NCBI GenBank assembly: GCA_000632805.1
Contig: CP007444.1
Span: 1,984,001 to 2,048,000, forward strand
Direction: 5' to 3'
Length of the DNA stretch: 64,000 bases
DNA from: Dyella jiangningensis
GTDB taxonomy: Bacteria > Pseudomonadota > Gammaproteobacteria > Xanthomonadales > Rhodanobacteraceae
The position numbers were made by a program, and so were the translations under genes. The notes beneath the pieces were generated by a model. It was not told the DNA's origin. It searched no databases and saw nothing but the letters and a program-made list of their open reading frames with translations. This document shows, one piece after another, positions 1 through 9,391 of the stretch. The stretch's first letter is position 1; the number at the start of each line of letters is the position of its first letter.

Positions 1-1
1 C

Positions 2-928
2 GCAGTTAGACTCGGTGTGGGCAGGTCGGCGGTGAGCCGCAGCGTACAAAAGCTGGAAGCTCAGCTAGATGCGCGCCTTTTCTTGCGCACCACCCGCAGC
101 ACCTCACTCACGCGCGAAGGTGAACTGTTCTATCGAAACTGCAACCCCGGCGTGCAGCGGATCGTCCAGGCCTTGGAAGACATGCGCGAGCTTCGTTCCG
201 GGCCACCACGGGGCCATCTGCGGATCAGCGCGACTATGGGGTTCGGACGTCAGATCATCGCGCCGCTACTAGCGGGCTTCCGTACCCACTATCCGGATAT
301 TGCCATCGATTTGCTGCTGGACGAACGGCCCACGGATTTCACTTCGGACCGCGTGGACGTAGCTATTCGCGATGGGCAACTGGAAGACAGCCAGATCATC
401 GCCAAACGCCTCGTGCCTATGCAGATGCTAGTGTGCGCGTCGCCCACTTACGCCCTGAAGAATGGCCTACCCAAGCTTGTTGACGAGCTTTCATCGCACA
501 CGTGCATCAGTTACCGAACAAGCTCCGGCCGAATAGCTGACTGGGAATTCAAGATTGAAGGGCGAAAGCACAAACTCGTGCCGTCCTCCATCTACACCTT
601 CAACGATGCCGACCTGGTCACCCAAAGCGTCTTGGCCGGCGAAGGCATCGCGCAACTGGCAGGCTACCAGGTGACAGAACATCTGCGTGCTGGACGGCTG
701 GTCGCCTGCCTGGAGCAGTATGCACCGGAGGATCGCGGGCACTACCTCTGTTACCTGAGCCGGCAGCAGCTGCCAGCGCGCATCCGCGTGTTCATTGACT
801 ACGTGACCGAGGCTGTGCGCGCCTTAGATCTGCAGTACATCACCGGCCTAGGTCCCATGAAAGATGAGACGCATATGGAGGCACGGAGGGCGGACCTGCT
901 GCCATTCCACCGGAAGCAGGCTAATTGA
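2..928 (+). CDS. LysR-family transcriptional regulator, 5' end outside window
   Basis: The frame is open from base 2, so the start codon and first helices lie upstream of the window. What remains begins in the recognition helix (RLGVGRSAVSRSVQKLE), continues through the wing (RTTRSTSLT) and runs into the periplasmic-binding-protein-like effector domain (GFGRQIIAPLL, DFTSDRVDVAIRDG). LysR proteins of this subgroup bind DNA as dimers or tetramers and often control an adjacent oxidoreductase. Here the next gene in the same direction is an NAD(P)-binding protein 111 bp downstream. It is a close paralogue of the regulator at 4771-5814: many stretches are near-identical (GRSAVSR, PPRG, DFTSDRVD, PMQM.VCASP). 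The effector is unknown. A GTG at 17 is not the real start because homology extends upstream of it. Confidence 0.92.
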   Translation, partial: AVRLGVGRSAVSRSVQKLEAQLDARLFLRTTRSTSLTREGELFYRNCNPGVQRIVQALEDMRELRSGPPRGHLRISATMGFGRQIIAPLLAGFRTHYPDIAIDLLLDERPTDFTSDRVDVAIRDGQLEDSQIIAKRLVPMQMLVCASPTYALKNGLPKLVDELSSHTCISYRTSSGRIADWEFKIEGRKHKLVPSSIYTFNDADLVTQSVLAGEGIAQLAGYQVTEHLRAGRLVACLEQYAPEDRGHYLCYLSRQQLPARIRVFIDYVTEAVRALDLQYITGLGPMKDETHMEARRADLLPFHRKQAN

Positions 929-1039
929 TGCATCCGAAGCAACACGGTGAGCCCCTCACGAGGCCTACTCGCCGCTGCTGGCGAAACCTAGCATGGAACA
1001 AAACGCGCTATCGGCGCGCTTTCTGGATGGAGGTGTCCC

Positions 1040-1801
1040 ATGAAGATAGTTGTTATTGGCGGAACCGGCTTGATCGGTAGCAAGGTGGTCTCCCGGTTGC
1101 GCGCACGCGGCCACGAGGTCGTAGCAGGCTCCCCCTCCTCGGGCCTTAACACCATGACTGGCGAAGGCCTAGACGATGCCATGGCCGGTGCCAGCGTCGT
1201 TATCGACTTGGCCAATTCGCCATCGTTCGAGGATCAGGCGGTTCTCGATTTTTTCCAGACTGCAGGCCGAAATATCGCACATGCCGAGACGACGGCGAGC
1301 GTGAAGCACCACGTGGCCCTCTCTGTCGTCGGTACCGATCGACTGTCAGCCAGTGGCTATTTTCGCGGCAAGATCGCGCAGGAGAAGATCATCCGCGAAT
1401 CCGGCATCCCCTATACGATCATTCACTCGACGCAGTTCTTCGAGTTTCTCGGCAGCATCATCAAGTCAGCTTCCAAGGGGGAGGCAGTTCACGTCTCCCC
1501 AGCACTTATGCAGCCCATCGCTTCGTACGATGTGGCGGACGCTGTGACTACCTACGCGCTTCGTGAGCCGGAAAACGGTATCGTCGAGATCGCCGGCCCC
1601 AACAAAGTGAGCCTTTCGGCATTGGTGCGAAAGTTCCTTTCTCTCACCAACGATCCCCATGAAATCGTCGAGGACATCAACGCGCCCTATTTCGGCGCGA
1701 TTCTCCAGAACGATACGCTGCTCCCATCGAGCGGCGCACGACTCGCTCCGACGGACTTCAAGACCTGGTTCGATCGATCGGAATACGCACAGGCCGCGTA
1801 A
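1040..1801 (+). CDS. NAD(P)-binding NmrA/SDR-like protein
   Basis: A 253-residue Rossmann-fold protein. The N-terminus has the dinucleotide-binding loop GGTGLIGSKV (residues 7-16), followed by a short second strand (GHEVVAGSPSSG). There is no canonical YxxxK SDR active site; the segment SGYFRGKIAQEKIIRESGIPYTIIHSTQF matches 'atypical' NmrA/NAD(P)H-azoreductase-like members, which use the fold as a redox sensor or as a reductase. The start is supported by GGAGG about 10 bases upstream (1028). It follows a LysR regulator in the same direction and may be its target. The substrate cannot be read from the sequence. Confidence 0.88.
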   Translation: MKIVVIGGTGLIGSKVVSRLRARGHEVVAGSPSSGLNTMTGEGLDDAMAGASVVIDLANSPSFEDQAVLDFFQTAGRNIAHAETTASVKHHVALSVVGTDRLSASGYFRGKIAQEKIIRESGIPYTIIHSTQFFEFLGSIIKSASKGEAVHVSPALMQPIASYDVADAVTTYALREPENGIVEIAGPNKVSLSALVRKFLSLTNDPHEIVEDINAPYFGAILQNDTLLPSSGARLAPTDFKTWFDRSEYAQAA

Positions 1802-1889
1802 GTCCGAAGCCCACAGTGGCTAGAACAGTCACGCGAACCGTGAACCCTCTCAAGCGTGCTTCCAGCATTGGAGGCACGCGCATTCGTCG

Positions 1890-3218
1890 ATGCGAGACAT
1901 CGACCGGAAGACCTTCTTTATGCCAGTGGTGACGCGTATACGCCAGTGGATGGATGAACGGGCCCCCGGATTGGGCGTCTTGGTTCGAAAGCACTACACA
2001 CAGTACTACGCCCCGAAGAACCTCAACTTCTGGTACTTCTTCGGCGGCCTGAACCTCGTCGTGCTCGCCAATCAGATCATCACCGGTCTGTTCCTCGCCA
2101 TGAACTACAAGACAAGCGCGAAAGAGGCCTTTAGCTCCGTCGAGTACATCATGCGCGACGTACCGTGGGGATGGCTGATCCGATACATGCATTCCACTGG
2201 TGCATCGCTGTTTTTTGTCACGGTATTTTTGCACATGTTCCGCGGCATCATGTATGGCTCGTTCAAGCGGCCACGGGAGCTGGTGTGGATCCTCGGCATG
2301 CTGATCTTCCTCCTATTGATGGCGGAGGCGTTCATGGGCTACGTGTTGCCCTGGGGCAACATGTCCTTCTGGGGCGCCAAGGTAATCATTTCCCTCTTCG
2401 GGACGATACCGGTCATCGGCCATGACCTCGTCGAGTGGATCATGGGGGACTACCTACCCGCAGATGCGACGCTCAATCGCTTCTTCGCGTTGCACGTCAT
2501 TGCCCTCCCCTTGGCGCTGTTGCTCCTAGTCGTTCTGCATATCTTCGCGTTACACGAGATGGGTTCGAACAATCCCGATGGTGTCGACGTCAAGCACGGG
2601 CCAAAGGGTAACCCGTGGGATCCCGCCAAACCCATCGACGCCATACCGTTTCATCCGTATTACACAGTTCACGACGTGTTTGCGACGCTCTTCTTCCTCA
2701 CCATCGCCGCTTTTATTGTTTTCTATACCCCGACCTTCGGTGGCTGGTTTCTTGAGCACGACAACTTCGCGCCAGCTGACAACCTGGTAACGCCAAGTCA
2801 CATCAAACCGCAGTGGTACTTCACGCCGTTCTACGCCATCCTGCGCATGGTTCCATCCTATTTCGGCACGCCCATCTGGGGTGTCATCGCCATGTTCGGC
2901 TCCATCCTTCTACTCATGCTTTTGCCATGGATAGACCACGGAAAGGTGCGTTCCGTGCGCTACAGAGGCCTCGGCTTCAGAATCGCTCTAGGTGTGCTCG
3001 TGGCAAGTTTCCTTGGCCTCGGTGCCGTTGGGGCAGGCCTGGTCGGAGAGTTCATTCCCGTATGGTTTCCACGCGCAGACGTGACCCTCTGGGAGAACGC
3101 CTTTGGTCGCCTGATGACAGCCGGTTACTTCGGCTTCTTCGTATTTCTGTGGGTATATACGCGTTTCGACCTGGAAAGGACCAACCCAATGCCCGAGCGC
3201 GTGAGTTCCGAGACATGA
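1890..3218 (+). CDS. Stand-alone cytochrome b of the bc1 family
   Basis: A 442-residue integral membrane protein, the usual length for a full bacterial cytochrome b (quinol oxidation and reduction, two b haems). Visible marks: haem ligand pairs in RYMHSTGAS...VFLHMFRG and FFALHVIAL...VVLHIFALHE, the Qo-site cd loop PWGNMSFWGA, and the ef loop as PQWYF where PEWY is the textbook form. Transmembrane helices run to the C-terminus. The Rieske and cytochrome c1 partners that normally flank petB are absent; the next gene (16 bp on) is a peroxidase. It may therefore be a paralogue serving another electron chain. The start is uncertain: ATG 1890 lacks a well-spaced ribosome site, and ATG 1920 (VTRIRQW form) is an alternative. 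Confidence 0.93.
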   Translation: MRDIDRKTFFMPVVTRIRQWMDERAPGLGVLVRKHYTQYYAPKNLNFWYFFGGLNLVVLANQIITGLFLAMNYKTSAKEAFSSVEYIMRDVPWGWLIRYMHSTGASLFFVTVFLHMFRGIMYGSFKRPRELVWILGMLIFLLLMAEAFMGYVLPWGNMSFWGAKVIISLFGTIPVIGHDLVEWIMGDYLPADATLNRFFALHVIALPLALLLLVVLHIFALHEMGSNNPDGVDVKHGPKGNPWDPAKPIDAIPFHPYYTVHDVFATLFFLTIAAFIVFYTPTFGGWFLEHDNFAPADNLVTPSHIKPQWYFTPFYAILRMVPSYFGTPIWGVIAMFGSILLLMLLPWIDHGKVRSVRYRGLGFRIALGVLVASFLGLGAVGAGLVGEFIPVWFPRADVTLWENAFGRLMTAGYFGFFVFLWVYTRFDLERTNPMPERVSSET

Positions 3219-3234
3219 TCCCCAGAGTTCCACT

Positions 3235-3726
3235 ATGAGCAAACTGCAGCGCCCTCCCACCTCACTGCTCGACAAATACGTCGGTGCAGAGTTCCAGCCA
3301 CTCTACACCGCCACCGTGCGAGTCACGGGCGGCGAGTGCAGGCACGCCCGCACGTCCGGTGTCGCCCGCTCTGATGACGGGATGCTGGATGTCAATTTGC
3401 GGCTACCTACAGAGCTGGGCGGACAAGGCGAAGGCACCAATCCGGAGCAGCTGTTCGCGGCGAGCTATGCTGCTTGCTTCCAGGGTGCGCTCAGTCTTCT
3501 GGCTGCCCGTGCAAAAGTGGAGATTCCTGATGCCGAAGTTACCGCTTCAGTCACGTTCGGCAGGGATCCGGTCGACGGACTATTCACACTAATCACTAAG
3601 ATTCGAATCAGCCTGCCTGGCGTGGACCGTGTGCTGGCTGCGGAGTTGGTGCGGAACACCGAGCGAATCTGCCCCTACGCGAAGATGGCCAGGGAAGGTA
3701 TCGAATGCGTCGTCTCGCTCGCGTGA
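3235..3726 (+). CDS. Ohr/OsmC-family organic hydroperoxide reductase
   Basis: A 163-residue protein. Ohr enzymes reduce organic hydroperoxides in the cytoplasm with a pair of cysteines. Both are here in the expected settings: the peroxidatic Cys in SYAACFQGAL (about residue 81) and the resolving Cys in ERICPYAKMAR (about residue 144). The N-terminal strand region LYTATVRVTGG and the central TNPEQLFAASYAA are typical of Ohr. The protein is somewhat longer than the usual ~140 residues because of an N-terminal extension (MSKLQRPPTSLLDKYVG). It lies 16 bp after the cytochrome b gene and is probably cotranscribed, which hints at a membrane-linked oxidative-stress role. No OhrR repressor is adjacent. 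Confidence 0.92.
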   Translation: MSKLQRPPTSLLDKYVGAEFQPLYTATVRVTGGECRHARTSGVARSDDGMLDVNLRLPTELGGQGEGTNPEQLFAASYAACFQGALSLLAARAKVEIPDAEVTASVTFGRDPVDGLFTLITKIRISLPGVDRVLAAELVRNTERICPYAKMAREGIECVVSLA

Positions 3727-3760
3727 GCGTAGCCACACCCTCTCCTGGATCACCCCTTCT

Positions 3761-3787
3761 GGCTGGCCGGCCCGTTACCGGCCGGCC
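3761..3787. terminator. Hairpin between convergent genes
   Basis: A 10-bp stem with one G-T wobble and a 7-base loop: GGCTGGCCGG / cccgtta / CCGGCCGGCC. It sits between the ends of the ohr gene (3726) and the convergent SDR gene (3816), where a bidirectional terminator is expected. There is no run of T on either side, so the call rests on stem strength and position. Confidence 0.55.
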
Positions 3788-3815
3788 CAGTTGCCGTCGC
3801 TTCCGAACCGACGAC

Positions 3816-4565
3816 TCATGCCAGAGACATGCCGCCGTCCACCAAGAGTTCCGCACCATTGACGTATCGGCTTTCATCAGATGCTAGATAGAGCGCCGCA
3901 TGAGCCAACTCATCCGCCTCACCCAATCGGCCAGCGGGGATGCGCTCGGTCATGGAACGCAGAAAGGCAGGGCGCTCCGCTTCCGACACCCCGAGCTTCT
4001 CGATGATGGTTGTATCGACCGGCCCTGGGCTCAGCACGTTGACGCGCACTCGCCGCTGCCTAAACTCCAAGGCCCAGCTACGAGCAAATGCTTCGATCGC
4101 CGCCTTGGATCCAGCATACACGGCGTGCCCCTCGAGAACTTTGGAGGACGCGAGTGAACTCGTAACGATGATGCTGGCTCCTTCGCGAAGAATCGAGGAC
4201 ACCGCCTGCACTCCAAAGAACACGCCACGTGTGTTGACCCCGAACTGAGCATCATACTCATCGGGAGTAACCTGTGCGGAATGTGCGACTGTGAGAACCC
4301 CGGCGTTTGCCATATAGACATCTAATCCGCCATAGCGTCGGCGAACCTCATCGGCAACTGCGGCATGATGCGCGACGTCAGCAACGTCACCTTGAATACC
4401 TAGCGCATCATGACCGATCAGTCTTACGGCCTCATCGAGCGCTTCTTTCCGCCGCGCGGTCACAATCACCTTCGCTCCATGCCTGGCAAACAGCCGCGCC
4501 GTAGCCAGCCCAATGCCACTGTTACCACCCGTGATTAGAGCAACCTTTTGGTCAAGCCGTTTCAT
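3816..4565 (-). CDS. Classical SDR-family oxidoreductase
   Basis: About 249 residues. Classical short-chain dehydrogenase marks are in order: nucleotide-binding GGNSGIGLA near residue 12, NAG motif (YMANAGVL), the catalytic Ser in IIVTSSLAS, YAGSKAA with the catalytic Tyr and Lys, and LSPGPVDT after the last strand. The C-terminus (YVNGAELLVDGGMSLA) is the usual SDR ending. The start chosen is the internal ATG at 4565, preceded by AGGGGCG; an upstream in-frame start at 4622 adds residues without homology. It lies downstream of, and in the same direction as, the LysR gene at 4771-5814, which may regulate it. The substrate is unknown. Confidence 0.92.
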   Translation of the reverse strand: MKRLDQKVALITGGNSGIGLATARLFARHGAKVIVTARRKEALDEAVRLIGHDALGIQGDVADVAHHAAVADEVRRRYGGLDVYMANAGVLTVAHSAQVTPDEYDAQFGVNTRGVFFGVQAVSSILREGASIIVTSSLASSKVLEGHAVYAGSKAAIEAFARSWALEFRQRRVRVNVLSPGPVDTTIIEKLGVSEAERPAFLRSMTERIPAGRLGEADELAHAALYLASDESRYVNGAELLVDGGMSLA

Positions 4566-4770
4566 CTTCGCCCCTATGCGCCAGGACACTTTGACGCGAA
4601 GAAGAAGTGTCTTTCGAGACACAAGAGCTCGGTAGATCCCGATGTTGACTCACCGTGTTGTCACCCAGACATCAGTCAGGAGTATTGAAAAGCTCATGTG
4701 TTGCAGGGGATCCCGTCTGACACAAGCCACACGACGGTGCGGCAAGCCTGGGCAGCTCGCACCGTTGCGG

Positions 4771-5814
4771 CTACTTGACTGGAAGGAACGCCACATTCTC
4801 CCCATAGGGGCGCCCGTCGCGTGCTTCAGTTCGCATCTGATCCGGCAAATGTGTTGCCTGTTGAAGATCAGCAGCTCTGATCGCCTGCGTCATGTAGTCT
4901 ATGAAGACCCGCATGCGTGTAGGCATATGCTGCCTGCTTTGGAAACAGATGTAGTGACCTTGGTCGTCTGGTGCATGCTGCGCCAGACAAGTCACTAATG
5001 CACCGCTAGCTATGGATTCGCAAGCCAGATAGCCCGGAATCTGTGCGATCCCGTTGCCTTCGATTACTGCCCCCAGCACAAGCTCTGGATCGTTGTAGGT
5101 AAGCTTTGCTCGTGGCAGGAAGCGCTGCAGCTTGCCACCGACTTTGAACTCCCATTCGAAAATGCGCCCCATGCCGGTGCGTAGGTTGATGCACTCGTGA
5201 TGTGAGAGCTCCTCAATCGTGGCAGGAAGCCCACGATCTTCGCGGTATTGAGGAGAGGCACATACCATCATCTGCATGGGGATGATCTGCCTTGCAATGA
5301 TCTGGGCGTCTTCCAACTGTCCGTTTCGGAACGCGATATCCACTCTGTCCGACGTGAAATCGACGGGCTTGTCCGTCAGAACCAGATCAACGGACACTTC
5401 GGGGTAAGCTGCCTGGAACCCACCCAGCAACGGTGCCACCAACTTTCGGCCAAAACCCACAGGAGAGCTCACACGGACCGGGCCCCGGGGTGGACCATTC
5501 CGAAGGTCCCTCATCTCCTCAACAGCCTGGACAATCCGATCAACGCCGGGGTGGCAGCTCCTGTAAAACAGTGCACCCTCGCTGGTGAGAGTCGTACTGC
5601 GCGTGGTTCGATGAAACAAACGGACGTTCAGCTGCCCCTCGAGCTTCTGGACGTTTCGACTCACCGCAGAGCGGCCAATCCCAAGGCGATCCGCCGCACG
5701 GGCAAAGCTGCCTTCCGCCACTACCGCAATGAAGGCGACGACGCCGGCATAAGTCGTGGCAAAACTTGCGGAAAGCGGATCGGCAGGTGAACTCAGGGAC
5801 AGTGATGAGGTCAT
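4771..5814 (-). CDS. LysR-family transcriptional regulator
   Basis: A 347-residue protein. A winged helix-turn-helix lies at about residues 25-85 (AEGSFARAADRLGIGRSAVSRNVQKLE), after a Ser-rich N-terminal tail. The effector-binding domain then follows (VGFGRKLVAPLL, DFTSDRVDIAFRNG). The C-terminal tail beyond the usual ~300 residues contains MRTEARDGRPYGENVAFLP and has no recognised domain. It is clearly paralogous to the truncated regulator at the left edge. Its own upstream region (5815-6000) contains dyads described separately. The SDR gene downstream on the same strand (205 bp gap) is the most likely nearby target. Confidence 0.93.
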   Translation of the reverse strand: MTSSLSLSSPADPLSASFATTYAGVVAFIAVVAEGSFARAADRLGIGRSAVSRNVQKLEGQLNVRLFHRTTRSTTLTSEGALFYRSCHPGVDRIVQAVEEMRDLRNGPPRGPVRVSSPVGFGRKLVAPLLGGFQAAYPEVSVDLVLTDKPVDFTSDRVDIAFRNGQLEDAQIIARQIIPMQMMVCASPQYREDRGLPATIEELSHHECINLRTGMGRIFEWEFKVGGKLQRFLPRAKLTYNDPELVLGAVIEGNGIAQIPGYLACESIASGALVTCLAQHAPDDQGHYICFQSRQHMPTRMRVFIDYMTQAIRAADLQQATHLPDQMRTEARDGRPYGENVAFLPVK

Positions 5815-5910
5815 GACGGCAGTTCCCGGCTTCTATGGGGCAAAGTGCTGGCGTCCAGCGACGCGGAACACTCGGCCACCCTGCCTGCTCATGGCAACAG
5901 AGGCCAGTTA

Positions 5911-5952
5911 TTACATGTAAAGGCTTGTTATCGGTTGGCTTGAACACCAACC
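5911..5952. promoter_or_regulatory. Dyad symmetries upstream of LysR gene
   Basis: A perfect 10-bp palindrome TTACATGTAA (5911-5920) and, 12 bases further, GGTTGG/CCAACC with an 8-base spacer (5933-5952) lie about 100-140 bp upstream of the LysR start. Either could be an autoregulatory operator; the second could also be a weak terminator for the regulator gene ending at 6039. No consensus promoter was assigned. Confidence 0.3.
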
Positions 5953-6038
5953 CGAACAGCACCCCATACCCAATGCCCCGGTGAAAATCCTTGGCTCAAA
6001 GCAAACGAGATTGACGCCTTTAGAGCACCCCTGCTCGC

Positions 6039-8903
6039 TCAGATCAGTTCCTGGGCGATCTTTTCGCGTAGGTCCCTCGCCTTTGCGGCTGCGCGATCAT
6101 GTCCGTCAAATGCGACTTTGCCGAGCGCGTCATCGAGCAGCTGTATCGCTTGCTTCCTCCGGCCCATGCTCGCCCACAAGGTCGCCAGATTGGGCGCGGC
6201 CCGCAACTCCCAACCGATCGCTCTTTGCCGCGCGCACGTTTCTAGTGCGCGGAGATAGAATGCCTCCGCCTCCGCTGCCATACCGCGCCTCTCGCTGCGA
6301 ACGCCGAGGGCTCGCCAAGTCTCCGCAGCGCACCAAAGGCCCTCTCCTTTTTCGACACGGGCGGCCATCTCGTCGTCCACCCAGTCCGCGCAGAAAGTTA
6401 CAAGCATCTCCTTGCGCGGGGATTCATAACCCGAAAATCGCTCGAACACCTGGCGTACATGCGGCTTGGGATCGTCGTCAAAAGCAAGCTGGAGCCCTTG
6501 AAGGAACGACTCGGCATATCGTAGCCACGTCACTAAACCCTTACGCTGCGCTTCGCCGATCATCTTATGAATCCACCTGTCGGCAAGCTCAAATTCTCCT
6601 GACCACAAGGCAACTGGACAAGCACCATAGAGTGCAGAGCACAGCGACGCGGCGTGACCGGCCATCTCGGCACGCTCCACCGCCTCGGCAGCCGTCTTTA
6701 AGGCCCTCGTCGTTTCACCCCGAATCCATAGCGTTCGAGATAGCACAGCTTTGGCGGCAACGACAGGATCTACGCCAACCATATTGGTGCGTGTGCGTCC
6801 GGGACCGCTCAAGCGTAGCGACGCCTCACAGTGGAAAATCGACGTGTCGAATCGCCCGGAGAAATGGTTGGCCATTCCGCTTACACGGTGCGCAAGATTA
6901 AGTGCGGCAGGATCGGACCATGACTCCGCAGTGGCAAGAAGCGTCTCGGAGTGCGGTAGCGCGGCAGCGTATTCACCGCTGAACATGTCGTGCGTGCACC
7001 TTCCCCAACGAGCTTGTAGCTCAAGCACGCGCACGCCAGTCGCCAACGCTCCGGCGAGAGCCCTGTCGCAAACGGCATTGAGGTAACTTCGAGATCCGGC
7101 GGTATGCAGCAGGGCGATCATCAACTGGGTCGCAAGCCAAGTCGCCGTTTCTATATTCGGCTCGGCCTGCTCGTCGACCAATTTCAGCGCCGCAGCAATC
7201 CAGTCGCGATACTCAGCGACCAGCGATAGATGAAACCATAAGGGTGCGGACGCTATGACCAATGATGCAGCAGCCTTTGCGTCGGGCTGACTCGTCAGAG
7301 AAATCTCCAAAGCAAAGCGCACATCATCAAGCACGTGATCATACCGATCACCCCAGGCCAGCTCCGTCAGCTTTGGAAGTTCCGCCGTCGCTGCATTCAT
7401 GAGAGCAAGCATCAGGCTTCCATGGCGTTGACGCAGCGCCGCTTGTTCATCACTCTCCGCAAGGAGGTTTCCCGCATAACTCCTGGTGGTATCGAGTAGG
7501 CGATAAGGTGCCGCAGCTTCGCTTCGTTCGAATAGCACCAGCGACTTGTCCACTAGCGAAACCAGCGCGTCGAACGCCACTTCCGGGTCTATTTCACCCG
7601 CAACGACCTGGAGCGCGTGCTCGGCTCCAAAGTGTCCTCTGAAGACGGATAGCCTGCGAAACACCCGCAGCTCGTTATCACTCAAAAGATCGACGCTCCA
7701 GTTGAGCGCCGCCGCCAAAGACTGATGCCGCGCTGACGCGGAACGGCTATCGATGGAAAGAAGCCGCATGTGGTTATTCAGCCTGGAGGCCAGATCGTTG
7801 ACGGACTGAGATCCCAGGCGAGCGGCCACCAGCTCAATCGCCAGAGGGATGCCATCGAGCTGCCGTGAAATCTTTACCAGGGACGGACCATCCAGCTCAT
7901 CGAAAGCACCAGCGCCAGCAGCCTGTGCACGCTCGACCAGCAACTCCACAGATGGCCATTGCATAGCCTGGGCCAGGAGAAAATGATCAGCGCTTGGAAC
8001 AGCCAAGGTCGGAAGGCGATAAACGTGCTCGCCGAATATGTGGAGTGTTTCGCGACTTGTCGCCAGGATTCGCAATCCAGGTAATGCAGAAAGCAGTCTT
8101 GTGATGGGGAACGCGAGAGAATCGATGACCTGCTCGCAGTTGTCGATCAGTACAAGTACGTTGCGCCCCGCCAGGGATTGCGTCATTGCCTGCAGCGGGT
8201 CAGGCAGGTCGGCGGAGCCTCCAAGTGCTCGCGCCATCGTGGCGAGCACATGTTCCGAAGAGATCAGTGGCGAAAGATCCACAAAGGCGACTTCCGTCGC
8301 TGACTTCGCTTGGCGACGCTCTACGACCACCAGTGCAACACTGGTCTTGCCGATGCCACCCGGGCCGACGATAGTGACAAGTCGATGGTTGTCAATTGCC
8401 TTGAGAACATAGTCAACGTCGGTCTGGCGACCGACTAGTTCGGTAAGGCGCGACGGGGGCTTGGTGAACGAGGCCCCCGACTTTGCTTTGATCTTGGCCG
8501 GCGGACCAATGAGTTCGCGCAAAACTCGGCCGTTGAAGCGATAGCCCCGCAGCGGAACATTCGATATCCACTCCCTGCAGCCCTCGCCATCTCCAGGCAC
8601 TCCCAGTGCCTTGCGAAGCTGGGACATATGGACGCGTACGCTAGTTTCCTCAACTACGACGGAACCCCAGACTGCGAGCAAGAGCTCGTCTTTGCTGACT
8701 ATCTCACCTGCGCGCTTGAGCAGCTGCAGGAGTAAATCAAAAGAGCGGGAACCCAACTTAATCTCTTGCCCGGACGACTCAATCCTTCGCTGACCTTCCC
8801 AAAGAATGAAAGACCCGAAGCCCCAACGCATCTCGGAAGAAGCCTCGGAGGCGCCGCGGGTACTAGGAGAGAGATCGGGATGTTCGTCGGGCTGTCTTTT
8901 CAT
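6039..8903 (-). CDS. Winged-helix / NB-ARC ATPase / TPR transcriptional regulator
   Basis: A 954-residue multidomain regulator. Residues ~30-125 form an OmpR/PhoB-type winged helix (RSFDLLLQLLKRAGEIVSKDEL, SVRVHMSQLRKAL, GYRF). Residues ~165-450 form an NTPase module with P-loop VGPGGIGKTS, Walker B LVLIDNCEQV and sensor ATSRETL, as in SARP/AfsR- and MalT-like STAND proteins. The C-terminal half is helical and repeat-like, resembling TPRs that bind an inducer or partner. The expected mechanism is nucleotide-dependent oligomerisation with DNA binding through the N-terminal domain. No target can be assigned; the gene stands alone between a LysR gene and a divergent hydrolase gene. The long plus-strand frame at 5981-6901 is a shadow of it. 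Confidence 0.92.
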   Translation of the reverse strand: MKRQPDEHPDLSPSTRGASEASSEMRWGFGSFILWEGQRRIESSGQEIKLGSRSFDLLLQLLKRAGEIVSKDELLLAVWGSVVVEETSVRVHMSQLRKALGVPGDGEGCREWISNVPLRGYRFNGRVLRELIGPPAKIKAKSGASFTKPPSRLTELVGRQTDVDYVLKAIDNHRLVTIVGPGGIGKTSVALVVVERRQAKSATEVAFVDLSPLISSEHVLATMARALGGSADLPDPLQAMTQSLAGRNVLVLIDNCEQVIDSLAFPITRLLSALPGLRILATSRETLHIFGEHVYRLPTLAVPSADHFLLAQAMQWPSVELLVERAQAAGAGAFDELDGPSLVKISRQLDGIPLAIELVAARLGSQSVNDLASRLNNHMRLLSIDSRSASARHQSLAAALNWSVDLLSDNELRVFRRLSVFRGHFGAEHALQVVAGEIDPEVAFDALVSLVDKSLVLFERSEAAAPYRLLDTTRSYAGNLLAESDEQAALRQRHGSLMLALMNAATAELPKLTELAWGDRYDHVLDDVRFALEISLTSQPDAKAAASLVIASAPLWFHLSLVAEYRDWIAAALKLVDEQAEPNIETATWLATQLMIALLHTAGSRSYLNAVCDRALAGALATGVRVLELQARWGRCTHDMFSGEYAAALPHSETLLATAESWSDPAALNLAHRVSGMANHFSGRFDTSIFHCEASLRLSGPGRTRTNMVGVDPVVAAKAVLSRTLWIRGETTRALKTAAEAVERAEMAGHAASLCSALYGACPVALWSGEFELADRWIHKMIGEAQRKGLVTWLRYAESFLQGLQLAFDDDPKPHVRQVFERFSGYESPRKEMLVTFCADWVDDEMAARVEKGEGLWCAAETWRALGVRSERRGMAAEAEAFYLRALETCARQRAIGWELRAAPNLATLWASMGRRKQAIQLLDDALGKVAFDGHDRAAAKARDLREKIAQELI

Positions 8904-9391
8904 GGCGGGCCAACTTCGGCTTGCTAAGATGCGATCGTCCTGAACCTATTCCCTTTTGACATGGGTGAGGTCGCGGTCAAAGGTTGGACCATTAGCACCA
9001 GCCGCCCAATGTTCCAGGTAGAAATCGAGCAATGCCGTTCAAGGCCTCGATTTTTTGCAGCGTTCTTGGCTTGACGGTTACTTGCCTGACGCGACATCGA
9101 TCGCAGCATTGACGACGTGTCTAGCAGAGCATTCGCGCACAGTGCGATAGCCTCTCATGCCTTCCGGCACACTACTCCCAGATCAGCATTGGTGTGCATT
9201 CAACAACACCGTGCTTACCGGCACATCCCTACTGTCGCTGAGTTTTCAGGCCTAGGCTTGTTCCTAAGCCCAGCCACACGCGTTGCCGCATGTGACGTCA
9301 GTGGCTTGATCCTGGCGTCCACCAATCGAACTGTCATTACTCCAACGACAGGCGAAAATCCTTTTGATATCCAGCAAAAGCGAGTAGCCAA
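8904..9391. other. Intergenic region without convincing gene
   Basis: This 488-bp divergent spacer must hold the promoters of the NB-ARC regulator (minus) and the hydrolase (plus). Short frames here on both strands show no recognisable domain and no good ribosome site. I see no tRNA, repeat array or clear operator. Confidence 0.6.

Noticed and set aside
5981-6901. 306-codon plus-strand open frame
   Set aside because: It is a shadow of the NB-ARC regulator on the minus strand; the product is Arg/Pro-rich low-complexity sequence without a domain.
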